From the NCBI RefSeq assembly GCF_020858115.1, contig NZ_JACYMM010000008.1, positions 99,004-163,003 of the forward strand: 64,000 bases of DNA. The letters run 5' to 3'. Shown here one piece after another: positions 9,137-19,600 of this stretch; positions within the stretch are counted from its first letter, which is position 1; the number at the start of each line of letters is the position of its first letter. Below the pieces are notes generated by a model. It was given only the letters and a program-made list of their open reading frames with translations. It ran no database searches and was not told where the DNA came from. The position numbers and the translations under genes are program-made. The stretch comes from Janthinobacterium sp. FW305-129. GTDB lineage: Bacteria; Pseudomonadota; Gammaproteobacteria; Burkholderiales; Burkholderiaceae_D.

Positions 9137-10843
9137 ATGATGTTGCAAAACCCAGCTTCCAAATACCGCGCCTTTCCTCCAGTCAAATTGACCGACCGTC
9201 AATGGCCGAACCAGATCATCAGCAAGCCGCCCATCTGGATGAGCACAGACTTGCGCGACGGCAATCAGTCCCTGATTGAGCCGATGAGCGCGGAAAAGAA
9301 GCTGCGGTTCTTCGAGATGCTGATCGCCATCGGCCTGAAGGAAATCGAAGTGGGTTTTCCATCGGCATCGCAGACGGATTTCGATTTCGTGCGCAAGCTC
9401 GTCGATGAAGGCCGCATCCCGGACGACGTCACCATCATCGTGCTGACCCAGTCGCGCGAAGAATTGATCCGCCGCACGGTGGAATCCGTCGTCGGCGCCA
9501 AGCGCGCCATCGTCCACCTGTACAACTCCGTGGCGCCCGTGTTCCGCAAGGTCGTGTTCGGCATGTCGCGCGAAGAAATCACGCAGATCGCCACCACCGG
9601 CACCACCCTGGTAAAACAGCTGGTGGCCCAGCATCCGGAAACGGAATGGGGCTTCGAATACACGCCGGAATCGTTCTCGACGACGGAACTCGATTTCTCC
9701 AAGCATATCTGCGACGCCGTCAGCGCCATCTGGAAGCCGACGCCGGCCAACAAGATGATCATCAACCTGCCGTCGACTGTGGAATGCAGCACGCCGAACG
9801 TGTATGCGGACCAGATCGAATGGATGTCGCGCAAGCTGGCGCGCCGCGATTCCATCATCATCAGCGTGCACCCGCATAACGACCGCGGCACGGCCGTCGC
9901 CTCGGCCGAGCTGGCCGTGATGGCGGGCGCCGATCGCGTCGAAGGCTGCTTGTTCGGCAATGGCGAGCGCACGGGCAACGTCGACCTCGTCACTTTGGCG
10001 ATGAACTTGTACACGCAAGGCGTGCACCCGGGCCTGGATTTTTCCGACATCGACACCGTGCGCAAGTGCGTGGAAGAATGCAACCAGTTGCCCGTCCACC
10101 CGCGCCACCCGTATGCGGGCGACCTGGTGTTCACGGCATTCTCCGGCTCGCACCAAGATGCCATCAAGAAAGGTTTTGCCAAGCAACAACCGGACAGCAT
10201 CTGGGAAGTGCCCTACCTGCCCATCGACCCGGCCGACCTGGGCCGCAGCTACGACGCCGTGATCCGCGTCAACAGCCAGTCCGGCAAGGGCGGCATGGCG
10301 TATTTGCTGGAACAGGAATACGGCCTGGTCTTGCCGCGCCGCCTGCAGATCGAATTCTCGCGCGCCGTGCAAGCCGTGGCCGACGCCACGGGGCGCGAAA
10401 TCGCCGCGCAGGATATCCACGAAATCTTCCAGAAGGAATACCTGGAGCAAACGGCGCCGTACGCCTACGCTTCGCACCGCATGGTGGAAGACACCAGCAG
10501 CGACGAGTCCGTGCAGATCGACATCAGCCTGTCGCACCGCCAGACGCCATTGGCCCTGCAAGGCGGCGGCAACGGCCCCATCGACGCCTTCGTCAATGCG
10601 CTCGGTCTCGACATCAAGCTGATGGATTACCATGAGCACTCGATCGGCTCCGGCGCCAATGCGCAAGCGGCTTGCTATGTGGAATTGCGCCTCGACAACG
10701 GCCCGACCCTGTTCGGCGCCGCCATCGACAGCAATATCGTCACCGCCTCGTTCAAGGCAGTGCTGTCGGCCGTGAACCGCCGCATCAAGCAGACGGACGC
10801 CGAAAAAACAACAGCGGCCGACGTGGCGGCCAGCGCCGCCTAA
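9137..10843 (+). CDS. leuA: 2-isopropylmalate synthase, LeuA type 2
   Basis: Catalyses the committed step of leucine synthesis, condensing acetyl-CoA with 2-oxoisovalerate. From the ATG at 9137 (AGGAG 9 nt upstream; 9140 is also possible) it has 568 residues, matching the longer type-2 enzymes typical of betaproteobacteria, actinobacteria and yeast. The N-terminal TIM barrel carries STDLRDGNQ and the metal-binding SVHPHNDRG segment. The C-terminal regulatory domain, with [15 protein letters not shown], is where leucine feedback binds. It is transcribed alone: a leader with a leucine-rich peptide precedes it and a terminator follows. Earlier in-frame non-ATG starts overlap the leader and were not chosen. 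Confidence 0.96.
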   Translation: MMLQNPASKYRAFPPVKLTDRQWPNQIISKPPIWMSTDLRDGNQSLIEPMSAEKKLRFFEMLIAIGLKEIEVGFPSASQTDFDFVRKLVDEGRIPDDVTIIVLTQSREELIRRTVESVVGAKRAIVHLYNSVAPVFRKVVFGMSREEITQIATTGTTLVKQLVAQHPETEWGFEYTPESFSTTELDFSKHICDAVSAIWKPTPANKMIINLPSTVECSTPNVYADQIEWMSRKLARRDSIIISVHPHNDRGTAVASAELAVMAGADRVEGCLFGNGERTGNVDLVTLAMNLYTQGVHPGLDFSDIDTVRKCVEECNQLPVHPRHPYAGDLVFTAFSGSHQDAIKKGFAKQQPDSIWEVPYLPIDPADLGRSYDAVIRVNSQSGKGGMAYLLEQEYGLVLPRRLQIEFSRAVQAVADATGREIAAQDIHEIFQKEYLEQTAPYAYASHRMVEDTSSDESVQIDISLSHRQTPLALQGGGNGPIDAFVNALGLDIKLMDYHEHSIGSGANAQAACYVELRLDNGPTLFGAAIDSNIVTASFKAVLSAVNRRIKQTDAEKTTAADVAASAA

Positions 10844-10869
10844 GAACGACGCTCCCTCTCGCACAGGAA

Positions 10870-10906
10870 AAAAAAGCGGCATGGCTTGATCCACGTGCCG
10901 CTTTTT
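10870..10906 (+). terminator. Rho-independent terminator after leuA
   Basis: An A-rich run leads into AAGCGGCA, a loop, then TGCCGCTTTTT: a strong GC stem with a T tract 25-60 nt after the leuA stop. The flanking A and T runs make it usable in both directions. Confidence 0.85.
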
Positions 10907-10929
10907 CATTTCCGTAGGGCAATTGTTGC

Positions 10930-10958
10930 TGCAAAAGAAGTATCACTCGCCGTATAAT
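10930..10958 (+). promoter_or_regulatory. Probable promoter of the chemoreceptor gene
   Basis: A perfect -10 hexamer TATAAT at 10953-10958 lies 54 nt upstream of the chemoreceptor start. The -35 region (about TGCAAA at 10930-10935) is a poor match. The call rests on the -10 and its position after the leuA terminator. Confidence 0.5.
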
Positions 10959-11011
10959 CGACTCATAATAAGACCACCGGGGACAGGATTCTAGCTACCG
11001 AGGGAATGAGT

Positions 11012-12616
11012 ATGAAATTGACGGACATGAAGATAGGCGCGCGCCTGGGCGCGGGTTTTGGCGTGGTACTGCTGCTGATGGCGGTGCTGGTGGGCACGGG
11101 CCTGTTCCGGCTGGACAAGATCGGCGCGCTCAGCGAAGCCATCATCGAAAAAGACTGGGCCAAGGCGGACGCCATCGCCACCATCCGCAGCACCACGCGC
11201 TCGAACGCGGCGCTCGTGCTGGAACTGTTCATCCATGAAGATCCGGCCCGCGCCAGCGCCATCCACGGCGAAATCGACGCCAACAAGGCCACCATCACCG
11301 ATGCGCTGGCCATCCTCGACCGCCTGATCGTGCTGCCGGAAGGCAAGGAACTGCTGGCTACGCTGAAACAGCAGCGCAAGGCCTATGTCGTCTCGTTCAG
11401 CCAGGCAGACAAGCTGCTGGTGGCGGGACAGCGCGCGGAAGCGGCCAAACACGTGCGCGACGACACCCTGCCCGCCCTGAATCAGTTGCAAAAGACGGTC
11501 AACCGCCTGAATGAAATCCAGCGCGGCGTGGTCGTGCATGGCGGCCAGCAAATCCAGCAGAATATTTCCGCCGCTAATGTGCTGATGGCCAGCCTGGGCA
11601 CGGCCGCCTTGCTGCTGGGCATACTCTTTGCATGGCGGGTCACGCGCTCGATCACCACGCCCGTCGCCTATGCGCTTGGCGTGGCGCAAGCCGTTGCGGC
11701 AGGCGACTTGAGCAGCAAGATCGTGGCCGAGGGCAACGATGAAATGGCCCAGCTGCTGCGCGCGCTGCACGACATGAACCACAACCTGGCCACCCTCGTG
11801 GGCCAGGTGCGCGGCGGCACAGGCACGATCGCCGTGGCGTCGAGCCAGATCGCCAGCGGCAATGCCGACCTGTCGGCCCGCACGGAAGCGCAAGCGAGCG
11901 CGCTGGAAGAGACGGCCTCGTCGATGATCGAACTGACGGGCACCGTGCGCAGCAACAGCGACAATGCGCGCCAGGCCGACAGCCTGGCCCGCTCGGCGTC
12001 CGCCATCGCGCAGCGCGGCGGCACGGCCATGGCGGAAGTGATCGGCACCATGGACGCCATCAATGCCTCGTCGCGCAAGATCGTCGACATCATCGCCGTC
12101 ATCGACGGCATCGCTTTCCAGACGAATATCCTGGCGCTCAATGCGGCCGTGGAAGCGGCCAGGGCCGGCGAGCAGGGGCGCGGCTTTGCCGTCGTGGCCA
12201 CCGAAGTGCGCAGCCTGGCGCAACGTTCGGCAGCGGCCGCCAAGGAAATCAAGGAACTCATTGCCGACTCCGTCAACCGCGTGGGCCAGGGCGCGCAACT
12301 GGTCAGCCAGGCGGGCGCCACAATGGATGAAGTAGTGGCCAGCGTGGGCCGGGTCAGCGCCATCGTCGGTGAAATCAGCGTCGCCAACCACGAGCAAAGC
12401 GAAGGCATCGAGCAGATCAATGCCGCCATCATGCAGATGGACCAGACGACGCAGCAGAATGCGGCCCTGGTCGAGGAAGCAGCCGCAGCCGCCGCCGCCA
12501 TGCATGAACAGGCGGGCGAACTGGAAACCCTCGTCAGCCAGTTCAAGCTGGAACAGAACGCCGTCGCCAAGGCGCCGCCCCGCCCTGACGCGCCCGCCGT
12601 CCCGCGCCTGCACTAA
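11012..12616 (+). CDS. Methyl-accepting chemotaxis protein with four-helix-bundle sensor
   Basis: A membrane chemoreceptor that passes ligand binding to CheA/CheW. From the ATG at 11012 (GAGGGA upstream; an ATG at 11006 lies inside the ribosome site) it has 534 residues. TM1 is at about 9-30, a helical periplasmic 4HB-type sensor at 35-185, TM2 at 188-208, then a HAMP domain. The signalling hairpin has its tip around [20 protein letters not shown]. It ends PAVPRLH, without the NWETF-type pentapeptide that tethers CheR/CheB, so adaptation probably relies on other receptors. It is monocistronic, and convergent with egtB. Confidence 0.93.
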   Translation: MKLTDMKIGARLGAGFGVVLLLMAVLVGTGLFRLDKIGALSEAIIEKDWAKADAIATIRSTTRSNAALVLELFIHEDPARASAIHGEIDANKATITDALAILDRLIVLPEGKELLATLKQQRKAYVVSFSQADKLLVAGQRAEAAKHVRDDTLPALNQLQKTVNRLNEIQRGVVVHGGQQIQQNISAANVLMASLGTAALLLGILFAWRVTRSITTPVAYALGVAQAVAAGDLSSKIVAEGNDEMAQLLRALHDMNHNLATLVGQVRGGTGTIAVASSQIASGNADLSARTEAQASALEETASSMIELTGTVRSNSDNARQADSLARSASAIAQRGGTAMAEVIGTMDAINASSRKIVDIIAVIDGIAFQTNILALNAAVEAARAGEQGRGFAVVATEVRSLAQRSAAAAKEIKELIADSVNRVGQGAQLVSQAGATMDEVVASVGRVSAIVGEISVANHEQSEGIEQINAAIMQMDQTTQQNAALVEEAAAAAAAMHEQAGELETLVSQFKLEQNAVAKAPPRPDAPAVPRLH

Positions 12617-12617
12617 G

Positions 12618-12650
12618 TTACTCCACCTTTATTCCACCTTTATTCCACCT
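12618..12650. repeat. Three tandem 11-nt copies at the egtB stop
   Basis: Three adjacent copies read TTACTCCACCT, TTATTCCACCT and TTATTCCACCT on the + strand. On the egtB strand each copy carries TAA, and because 11 is not a multiple of three the TAAs fall in three different frames. The real egtB stop is at 12640-12642 in the third copy. Confidence 0.85.
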
Positions 12651-13884
12651 GGCGCGCCAGGCGGATGCCGGCAAACTGCCAGCGCGCGCTTGCTGGAAAG
12701 AAATTGCGGTAGCTGGCGCGCGCATGGCCGGCCGGCGTGGCGCACGAAGAGCCGCGCAGCACGTACTGGTTCAGCATGAACTTGCCATTGTATTCGCCCA
12801 GCGCCCCGGGCGCCGTGCGGTAGCCGGGATACGGCGCGTAGCTGCTGCTGGTCCATTGCCAGCAGTGGCCGAACATCTGCCGCAACCCTGTTCCCGGCAC
12901 GCCGGCCGCCGGATGCAGCCGGCCCACTTGCATGTCGACGCCCTGCGCCGCCACTTCCCACTCCGCTTCCGTCGGCAGGCGCGCGCCGGCCCAGTGCGCA
13001 TACGCATCGGCCTCGAACAGCGACAGATGCGTGGCCGGCGCCTGCGGGTCCAGCGGGCGCAAGCCGGATAAAGTGAATTCCTGCCAGTGCCCCGCGTCAT
13101 CGCGCTGCCAGTACAGCGGGCATGCCAGCTGTTGCGTGCGGACCCAGTCCCAGCCCTCGGCCAGCCACCAATGCGCCGTGCGGTAGCCGCCCGCCTCGAT
13201 GAAGGCGAGAAATTCGCCATTCGTCACGAGCGCGCTGGCCAGTTCGAACGGCGCCACGTATTGCGGGTGGCGCGGCAATTCATTGTCGAAGCAAAAACCG
13301 TCGCCCGCGTGGCCGATCTGCGCCAGGCCGCCGTCGAAGGCGAGCCAGGCCGTGGGCTGCGCGTGTTCTTGCGCTGGCGCAAACGTGCCGTCCAGCGCAT
13401 TGTCCAGGTAAGCGGGAAACAGGGCGCTCTGCGCCAGCAGGTGCTTGACATCCGTCAACAGCAATTCCTGGTGCTGCTGCTCGTGTTCCAGGCCCAGCGC
13501 CAGCAGCATGGTCAGCCGTTCGCGCGCGTCGCGCGCCAGTTCGCCCGCCAGCAGGCGCGCAATGCGCGCATCGACGTTGGCCCGGTAGGCACGCACGACG
13601 TCCATGCCGGGGCGCGTCAGCAAGCCACGCTGGGCGCGCGGGTGCTTTTCGCCCACGCCGTTGTAATACGAGTTGAACAGCACGCGGAAAGCGGGGTGGA
13701 ATGGCGCGAACCCCGCTTCCATGCTCTCCAGAATAAACGTTTCAAAAAACCAGGTGGTATGCGCGAGGTGCCATTTGACGGGACTGGCGTCCGGCATCGA
13801 CTGGGCGCCGCAATCCTCGTCGGACAGCGGTTCGGCCAGCCGCAGCGAGTGCTGGCGCACTGTATGGTAATGATCGATCAGCAT
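12640..13884 (-). CDS. egtB: Ergothioneine synthesis: iron-dependent sulfoxide synthase EgtB
   Basis: Joins a sulfur donor (gamma-glutamylcysteine or cysteine) to hercynine using O2 and a non-haem iron. It has 414 residues from the ATG at 13884, 7 nt after the egtD stop. Longer in-frame starts run through egtD and were rejected. The N-terminal DinB-like domain supplies the iron ligands: KWHLAHTTWFFE and HEQQHQELLL (HxxxH type). The C-terminal formylglycine-generating-enzyme fold includes LPTEAEWEVAAQG and a terminal GSSCATP...YRNFFPASARWQFAGIRLAR. It forms an operon with egtD. No egtA, egtC or egtE is nearby, so the donor thiol and the C-S lyase are not settled here. Confidence 0.95.
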   Translation of the reverse strand: MLIDHYHTVRQHSLRLAEPLSDEDCGAQSMPDASPVKWHLAHTTWFFETFILESMEAGFAPFHPAFRVLFNSYYNGVGEKHPRAQRGLLTRPGMDVVRAYRANVDARIARLLAGELARDARERLTMLLALGLEHEQQHQELLLTDVKHLLAQSALFPAYLDNALDGTFAPAQEHAQPTAWLAFDGGLAQIGHAGDGFCFDNELPRHPQYVAPFELASALVTNGEFLAFIEAGGYRTAHWWLAEGWDWVRTQQLACPLYWQRDDAGHWQEFTLSGLRPLDPQAPATHLSLFEADAYAHWAGARLPTEAEWEVAAQGVDMQVGRLHPAAGVPGTGLRQMFGHCWQWTSSSYAPYPGYRTAPGALGEYNGKFMLNQYVLRGSSCATPAGHARASYRNFFPASARWQFAGIRLARQVE

Positions 13885-13891
13885 CTTTTTC

Positions 13892-14884
13892 TTAATCCCT
13901 GATGATGCGCGCATAAATGACGGCAAACCACTGCTGCGGGTCCGTCCAGACTTGCACGGTGGAAAACCCTGCCTGTTCCAGCAAGCCGACGAAGGCCGGG
14001 CGCGTGTATTTATAGCTGTCTTCGGTATGGATGCGTTCGCCTTTCGCGAAACGGCGCTGGCCACCTTGCCAATGGACAAACTGTTCGCTGCGCGCCTCCA
14101 GGTGCATTTCCACGCGGTGCTCATCGGCATTGAAAAACCCATGGTGCCGCCAGGCGCGCACGTCGAAGTCGGCGCCGATCAAGCCGTTCACGTGGCGCAG
14201 CATGTTCAGATTAAAGGCGGCCGTGACGCCCAGCGCATCGTCATAGGCCGCGTCGAGGACGGCGTCATCCTTGATCAGGTCGACGCCGATCAGCAGGCCG
14301 CCATCGCCGTCCGCATTCGCGCGCAGGCGGCGCAGGAAGGCAGTCGCTTGCTCAGGCTCAAAATTGCCGATCGACGAGCCGGGATAGAAGAACAAGCGCC
14401 GCGCCTCGCGCACGCTGTCGGGCAAGTCCAGGCGGCTGGAGAAATCCAGGCCCAGGCCCGTCATCTCGATGTGCGGAAAGCGCTGCTGCAGCCGGCTCAG
14501 CGATTCGCTGAGAAAATCGTAGGAAATATCCACGGCCACGTATTGCGCCGGGTGCAGCAGGGGAAACAGGCTGGCGGCCTTGGCGCAATTGCCCGCGCCC
14601 AGGTCGATCAGGGTGCTGCCCGGCCCCACGGCGTGCGCGATCTCGGCGCCGTGGCGGGCGAAGATGGCCGCCTCCGTGCGCGTGGGATAGTACTCGGGCA
14701 AGGCGCAGATGGCTTCGAAGAGTTTCGAGCCCAGCGCATCGTACAGGTACTTGGGCGAGGTCCAGGCCGCGCGCGCCAGCAGGCCGCTGCTGATCTCGGC
14801 TATCGTGGCAGGAGTGGCGCTGGCCGCGCGGGCGTTGCTAGCGGGATACAAATCGGACAGATGCTGCGCGGGTGGCGTGGTCAT
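13892..14884 (-). CDS. egtD: L-histidine N-alpha-methyltransferase EgtD
   Basis: SAM-dependent trimethylation of histidine to hercynine, the first step of ergothioneine synthesis. It has 330 residues, as expected for EgtD. The SAM site is visible as TLIDLGAGNCAKAASL and YVAVDIS; other family segments are LFFYPGSSIGNFEP and a C-terminal SYKYTRPAFVGLLEQAGF. It is the promoter-proximal gene of the egtD-egtB operon and has only a weak ribosome site. Ergothioneine is an antioxidant thiol, so the pair fits stress protection. Confidence 0.95.
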   Translation of the reverse strand: MTTPPAQHLSDLYPASNARAASATPATIAEISSGLLARAAWTSPKYLYDALGSKLFEAICALPEYYPTRTEAAIFARHGAEIAHAVGPGSTLIDLGAGNCAKAASLFPLLHPAQYVAVDISYDFLSESLSRLQQRFPHIEMTGLGLDFSSRLDLPDSVREARRLFFYPGSSIGNFEPEQATAFLRRLRANADGDGGLLIGVDLIKDDAVLDAAYDDALGVTAAFNLNMLRHVNGLIGADFDVRAWRHHGFFNADEHRVEMHLEARSEQFVHWQGGQRRFAKGERIHTEDSYKYTRPAFVGLLEQAGFSTVQVWTDPQQWFAVIYARIIRD

Positions 14885-15206
14885 GGGCTGGCGTCGTCAA
14901 TGTTGGGTTCACGAAGGGCTTGCACGGTCGGCCACCGGACGCGCCGCCCCTGCCGCAGCGCTTGCGGGCGCCTTTGCCGATGACTTTTTCTCATCATAGC
15001 GGAATCCGCGCAAGCCAGCCGTGCGGCAGGTAACTTAAGGTCAACCGCGCGGCGCGCACATAAAATTGGTATTGCCAAGCAAAAAGCATAAGGCTGTCGT
15101 ATACTACACATTGCCGGCCAAACAATCCGCGCGCCCTTGCAGTTCCCAGGCCCCCCTCTCCCCCGCGTGCCTCCCTTTACGATAGCCGTTATTAATCAAG
15201 ATCACC
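14885..15206. promoter_or_regulatory. Divergent intergenic region between egtD and the ABC ATPase
   Basis: A 322-nt divergent region. It carries a TATACT at 15100-15105, a plausible -10 for the rightward ATPase gene with no convincing -35, and a TTTTTCTCATCATAG stretch (14984-14998) that could be part of an egtD promoter on the other strand. I found no operator, riboswitch or further gene. Confidence 0.35.
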
Positions 15207-15899
15207 ATGCTCGAATTGCGCCATCTGTCGAAGTCCTATGCCAATGCCCGTCCCGTGCTGGCCAATCTTTCCTGCCGCTTCAAGGCGGGGGAATTCATCG
15301 CCATCATGGGCGATTCGGGCGTGGGCAAGTCGACCTTGCTGAACCTGATCGCCGGCCTCGATACGCCCGATGCGGGTGCCGAAGCGCACCCTATCCTGGT
15401 GGACGGCATTGCCATGTCCAGCCTCGATGACGCCGCCGCCACCCGGCTGCGTCGCGCCCGCATGGGCTTTATCTTCCAGGCCTTCCACGTCTTGCCGCAC
15501 CTGACCCTGCTGCAAAACGTGGCCCTGCCGCTGCTGCTCAACGGACTGCCCCAGGAGCGTGCCGCCAGCATGCTCGAAGCGGTCGGCCTGGGCGGACGCG
15601 GCGGCGACTTTCCGCAGCAATTGTCGGGCGGCGAAATGCAGCGCGTGGCCATTGCCCGCGCGCTCGTGCACAAGCCGGCGCTGGTGCTGGCCGATGAGCC
15701 GACCGGCAACCTCGATCCGGACACGGCGCACAGCATCCTGCAATTGCTGCGCGCCGAAATCAAGGCCAACGGCAGTTGCGCGATCATGGTCACGCATTCG
15801 CTGGCCGCCGCCGAAATGGCGGACAGAACCATGATCCTGACGAAAAGCGGCTTACAAAATACAACAATCGTCAACCAAATTGATCAAACAATCAGTTAA
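15207..15899 (+). CDS. Orphan ABC transporter ATPase, LolD/MacB type
   Basis: A 230-residue ATP-binding subunit with Walker A GDSGVGKST, Q-loop region FIFQAFHVLPHLTLL, signature LSGGEMQR, Walker B LVLADEP and a switch histidine in MVTHS. It is closest in pattern to the LolD/FtsE/MacB group, which powers lipoprotein release or mechanotransmission rather than substrate channels. No permease lies next to it on either side, which is unusual. The last ~17 residues (GLQNTTIVNQIDQTIS) are polar and look non-conserved. Its partner must be encoded elsewhere, unless it works with the genes that follow, for which there is no evidence beyond shared strand. Confidence 0.85.
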   Translation: MLELRHLSKSYANARPVLANLSCRFKAGEFIAIMGDSGVGKSTLLNLIAGLDTPDAGAEAHPILVDGIAMSSLDDAAATRLRRARMGFIFQAFHVLPHLTLLQNVALPLLLNGLPQERAASMLEAVGLGGRGGDFPQQLSGGEMQRVAIARALVHKPALVLADEPTGNLDPDTAHSILQLLRAEIKANGSCAIMVTHSLAAAEMADRTMILTKSGLQNTTIVNQIDQTIS

Positions 15900-16030
15900 T
15901 TTAACTGACCATCTGTCACAAGTTTTGTTATCGTAGTATTATTGAAAACACTTGCATGGTTATCAATGTTGTAACGCAAATGGTGTACTACGTCACCCGG
16001 ACAGCCGTACTGCGATGACGAACTATAGCC

Positions 16031-16051
16031 GGGACCACGTAAAGTGGTCTC
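16031..16051 (+). promoter_or_regulatory. Hairpin in the 5' untranslated region of the small HTH gene
   Basis: GGGACCAC, loop GTAAA, GTGGTCTC form an 8-bp stem with one G-T pair, 15 nt upstream of a very strong ribosome site (GGAGGAG at 16071-16077). No T tract follows, so it is not a terminator. It may stabilise the mRNA or bind a regulator. Confidence 0.4.
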
Positions 16052-16080
16052 GTCCCTTGCATAACCTGAAGGAGGAGTAA

Positions 16081-16368
16081 ATGAACGTTCGGCAAAAGAA
16101 GCTGGAAATGATTGAAGCGATGAACCGGGCGCGCGCGCTCGAACCATCGAGTTTTGTGCCCAACAAGCTGCTCGATACCCTGATCGAGAAGATGAACCTG
16201 AAAAATGATGCGGAACTGTGCCGAGTTCTCGAGGTCCAGCCCCCCATCATCAGCAAGATTCGTCACGGCAAACTGTCGGTCGGTGCAACGATTTTATTGC
16301 GCATGCATGAAAAATCGGACATCACCATCCGCGAACTGAAGGAACTGTCCGCCACGCCAGTCCATTGA
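16081..16368 (+). CDS. Small helix-turn-helix protein, conserved in the family but uncharacterised
   Basis: A 95-residue protein with an unusually strong ribosome site. Residues about 25-80 read like a Cro/CI-type HTH: LLDTLIEKMNLKNDAELCRVLEV, then QPPIISKIRHGKLSVGATI, with the second helix-turn-helix in the middle. I recall similar small proteins in other Oxalobacteraceae without an assigned role. The first 25 residues are basic and helical. It sits alone, 181 nt after the ATPase and 282 nt before the CHAT gene. A regulatory role for the CHAT gene is possible but unproven; 16369-16650 shows nothing I can name. Confidence 0.75.
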   Translation: MNVRQKKLEMIEAMNRARALEPSSFVPNKLLDTLIEKMNLKNDAELCRVLEVQPPIISKIRHGKLSVGATILLRMHEKSDITIRELKELSATPVH

Positions 16369-16650
16369 ACCACCCGCTGTTGTCATGCCATGCCAGGCAC
16401 CCAGGTCCCCGGCGCCATGAACTTTTGCCATGAAATTCGCGTAGTTCGCTCACCGCACCGCATCCGGGCACGATAGCGAAGAGACCCAGCCCAAACCATG
16501 CTGACCGTTTCTCTGCCTTCCCGCTCCAGCAGCACCCCCTCCCTGCCCCGCCCTCCCGATCGCCAGCATTTCCACTCAAACTTGATCTGACACAACACGC
16601 ATAGTCGCCGCAGGCATCAAGGTCAGCTTTTAACCAGTTTTCTCAACCGC

Positions 16651-19600
16651 ATGTCCAGCGACCCTCTTGCGCCGCCCGTGCTGCGCCTGACGCTCACGCG
16701 CGATCCCCTCGCCGGCGCCGGCGACTGCCCCGCCGCGCCCGGCTGGCATGCCGAGACCCATGTGCTGTCGAGCGCGCGCGGCATCGGCAGCTGCCGCATC
16801 GCCCTCGATATCGGCCCGGCCGACGTGGTGCAGCTGCTGCTGTGCGACGGCAGTTCCTTGCTGGCAAGCAGCCTGGACCTGCCACGCTACCTGGGGCCGG
16901 CCACGGCGGCACGCGACGGCGCGCCCGCCAGCATCGAAGTGGGACTGGCCTTGCGCCCGCAGGCGGCGTGCCAGCCGCCCGGCGCCAGCCGCGACGGCCT
17001 GGGCGCCTGGATGCTGCGGGCCGTGCGCGTGTACCGCTGCGGCGCTGCCGCCATGACGGCGCTGGCGGCGGCGGGTACCTTTCAGGACCGCCAGCTGGAA
17101 CAGCGGCTGGGCCTGTACCGCTGCGGCATCGAGGCGGGCAGCATGACGGCCGTCGCCAGCCTGCCCGCCGGGCCGGAACCGGTGCTGCTGCTATTGCACG
17201 GCACGGCGTCATCGACCCAGCGCAGCTTTGGCGGCCTGTGGCGCAACGGCCTGGCGCCGCAGCTGGCGGCACAGTACGGCAACCGCATCTATGGCTATGA
17301 GCACCGCAGCCTCAGCGAAAGCCCCATCGACAACGCGCTGGCCCTCGTGCGCCAGTTGCCGCACGGCGCCGTGCTGCACCTGCTGACGCATTCGCGCGGC
17401 GGCCTGGTGGGAGAATTGCTGGCGCGGGCGCAGCGCATCGACAGCCGCGGCGCCGTCGACCTGGCGGGCGACGGCCTGGAGCGCCTGAGCGAAAACACGG
17501 TGGGCGGCGAAGCCTTCAACAGCCACGATATCGAGCACTTCACGGCGCAGGCGCGGCTGGGCGGACGCGGCGGCCACGACGGGGATGCGGCGCGCCTGCG
17601 CGCACTGGGCGTGGAGCTGAAAACGCGCGCCATCCGCATTACCCGCTTCGTGCGCGTGGCATGCCCGACGCGCGGCACGACCCTGATGTCGGGCCGGCTG
17701 GACCGCTGGGCCAGCGTGATGTTCAACCTGCTGCAGGACGATGCCCCCGATGGCGCCGCCGCCTTTCTGCTGGCCGTGGTGCAGCAGCGCTGCGACGCGC
17801 GCATCCTGCCGGGCCTGGAAGCGATGATGCCCGACTCGCCCCTGGTGGCGCTGCTCAATGCGCCCGACGTGCGCGTGGCCAGTCCGCTGCATGTGCTGGC
17901 CGGCGCGTGCAGCGGCGAGGGCCTGCTGGGGTGGCTGGGCGACTGTCTCGGCGAACAGCTGTACGGCGGGCAGAACGACCTGGTCGTCAATTGCGCCTCG
18001 ATGGCCGGCGGCGCCACGCGCAGCACGCCCGTGCGGCAACTGCTGCTGCGCGGGCCGCGGACGCACCACCTGAACTACTTCGAGCGCGCGCCTTCGAGCC
18101 TGGCCGCCGTACAGGCGCTCACGGGCGACGAGACTGCCTACCAGCCGCTGAGCGGCATGGAACATGGCCCGCTGGGACGCGGCGGCGAAGTGCCGAAACG
18201 GCGCGCGCACGCGCCCATCGCGCTGCTGCTGCCCGACATGCTGGGCAGCCATCTGCAAGTGGGCAGCAACCGCATCTGGTTCGACCCCGTCAACCTGGTC
18301 GAAGGACGCATCGAACGCCTGGCAGTGGGCCAGCCGCACATCGTCAGCGCCGGCTGGCTCGAGTCCTGCTATGAGCCGTTTGCCCGCTTTCTCGCGCAAA
18401 GCCAGGAAGTGCGGCCCTTTACCTATGACTGGCGCCTGTCGCTGCAGCACTCCAGCAGCGCCTTCCTGCCCGTGCTCGATGAAGCCATGCGCGACGCCGG
18501 AGAGCGCGGCCAGCCCTTGCGCATCGTCGCCCACGGCATGGGCGGGCTGGTGGCGCGCCTGGCCCTGAAGGACCGCTGGCAGCGCTTCGGCGCCCTGCCC
18601 GGCAGCCGGTTGCTGCAGGTGGGCACGGCCAACCGGGGCACGCAGGCGATGGTGCAAGTGCTGCTGGGACGCGACCGGCTGGTGCAGATGCTGGCCTGCT
18701 GGATCGGCTGGAAGCACACGCGGCGCCAGTTTCTCGGCTTCGTGCGCGCCTTTCCCGGCGTGCTCGACATGCTGCCGTGGCCGCAGGCGGGCGGCATCGA
18801 CTATTTCGACGCCGGCGCCTGGGCGCAGCTGGCGGCCGGCGACGCGCAAGCGGGCCTGCCCGGCGGCTGGCAGGCGCCCGAAGCGCCAGCGCTGGCCGCC
18901 GCGCGCGCCACCGTGGCCCTGCTGGAAGCGGCCCCGCTCGACGCCCGCCATTGCAGCTACCTGGCCGGCTGCGCCGACACGCCGGTGGCGCTGCGCCTGC
19001 GCGACGGCGGCATCGAGACGGCGTGGTCGCTGGATGGCGATGGCCGCACCGCCTGGCAAGGCGCCGTGCCGGCCGGCGTGGAAGCGTGCTACCTGCCCGT
19101 GGCGCATGGCGACCTGCTGCTGCAAAAGGAATACTACCCGGCCATCGCGCAGCTGCTCGAGGGCGGCCAGGCGGCAGCCCTGTCCCGGCAGCCGCCGCAC
19201 GCGCCTGGCGGCGTTCCGCCCCGCTTCCATCCCTACGTCCCCGAGGCCAGGCCGCTGTACCCGCAGCCGCAGGAATTGCTCGACGCGGCCATCGGCGCCG
19301 CCGGCCCCGCCAGCGCGCCGGAAAGCCGCGCGCCGCAGCTGAGCCTATCCGTCATCCACGGCAGCATGGCCTCGGCCGATGCGCCCGTCATGAGCGGCTG
19401 CTACGCGTCCGAATCGCTGCGCGGCAGCATGAGCTTTCTCGACCGCCTGCTGGCCGGCAAGCTGCAGGAAATCCACGCGCTGGGGCGCTTCCCGCAGCGC
19501 CCCGACTCCGCCCTGGTGGTGCTGCAGCCCGATGCGGCGCGCCGGCCCGGCGGCGCCATCGTCATCGGCCTGGGCGCGCTGGGCGAGCTGACGCCTGGCG

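Noticed and set aside
8819..10909. 696-codon leftward frame across leuA
   Set aside because: Antisense to a certain gene; it also runs through the leuA leader and terminator.
12640..14142. Long version of egtB starting at 14142
   Set aside because: The first 86 codons are inside egtD in another frame; the ATG at 13884 begins the conserved domain.
17209..19230. Long leftward frame antisense to the CHAT gene (673 codons)
   Set aside because: Composition typical of an antisense shadow; the + strand shows clear domains with catalytic residues.
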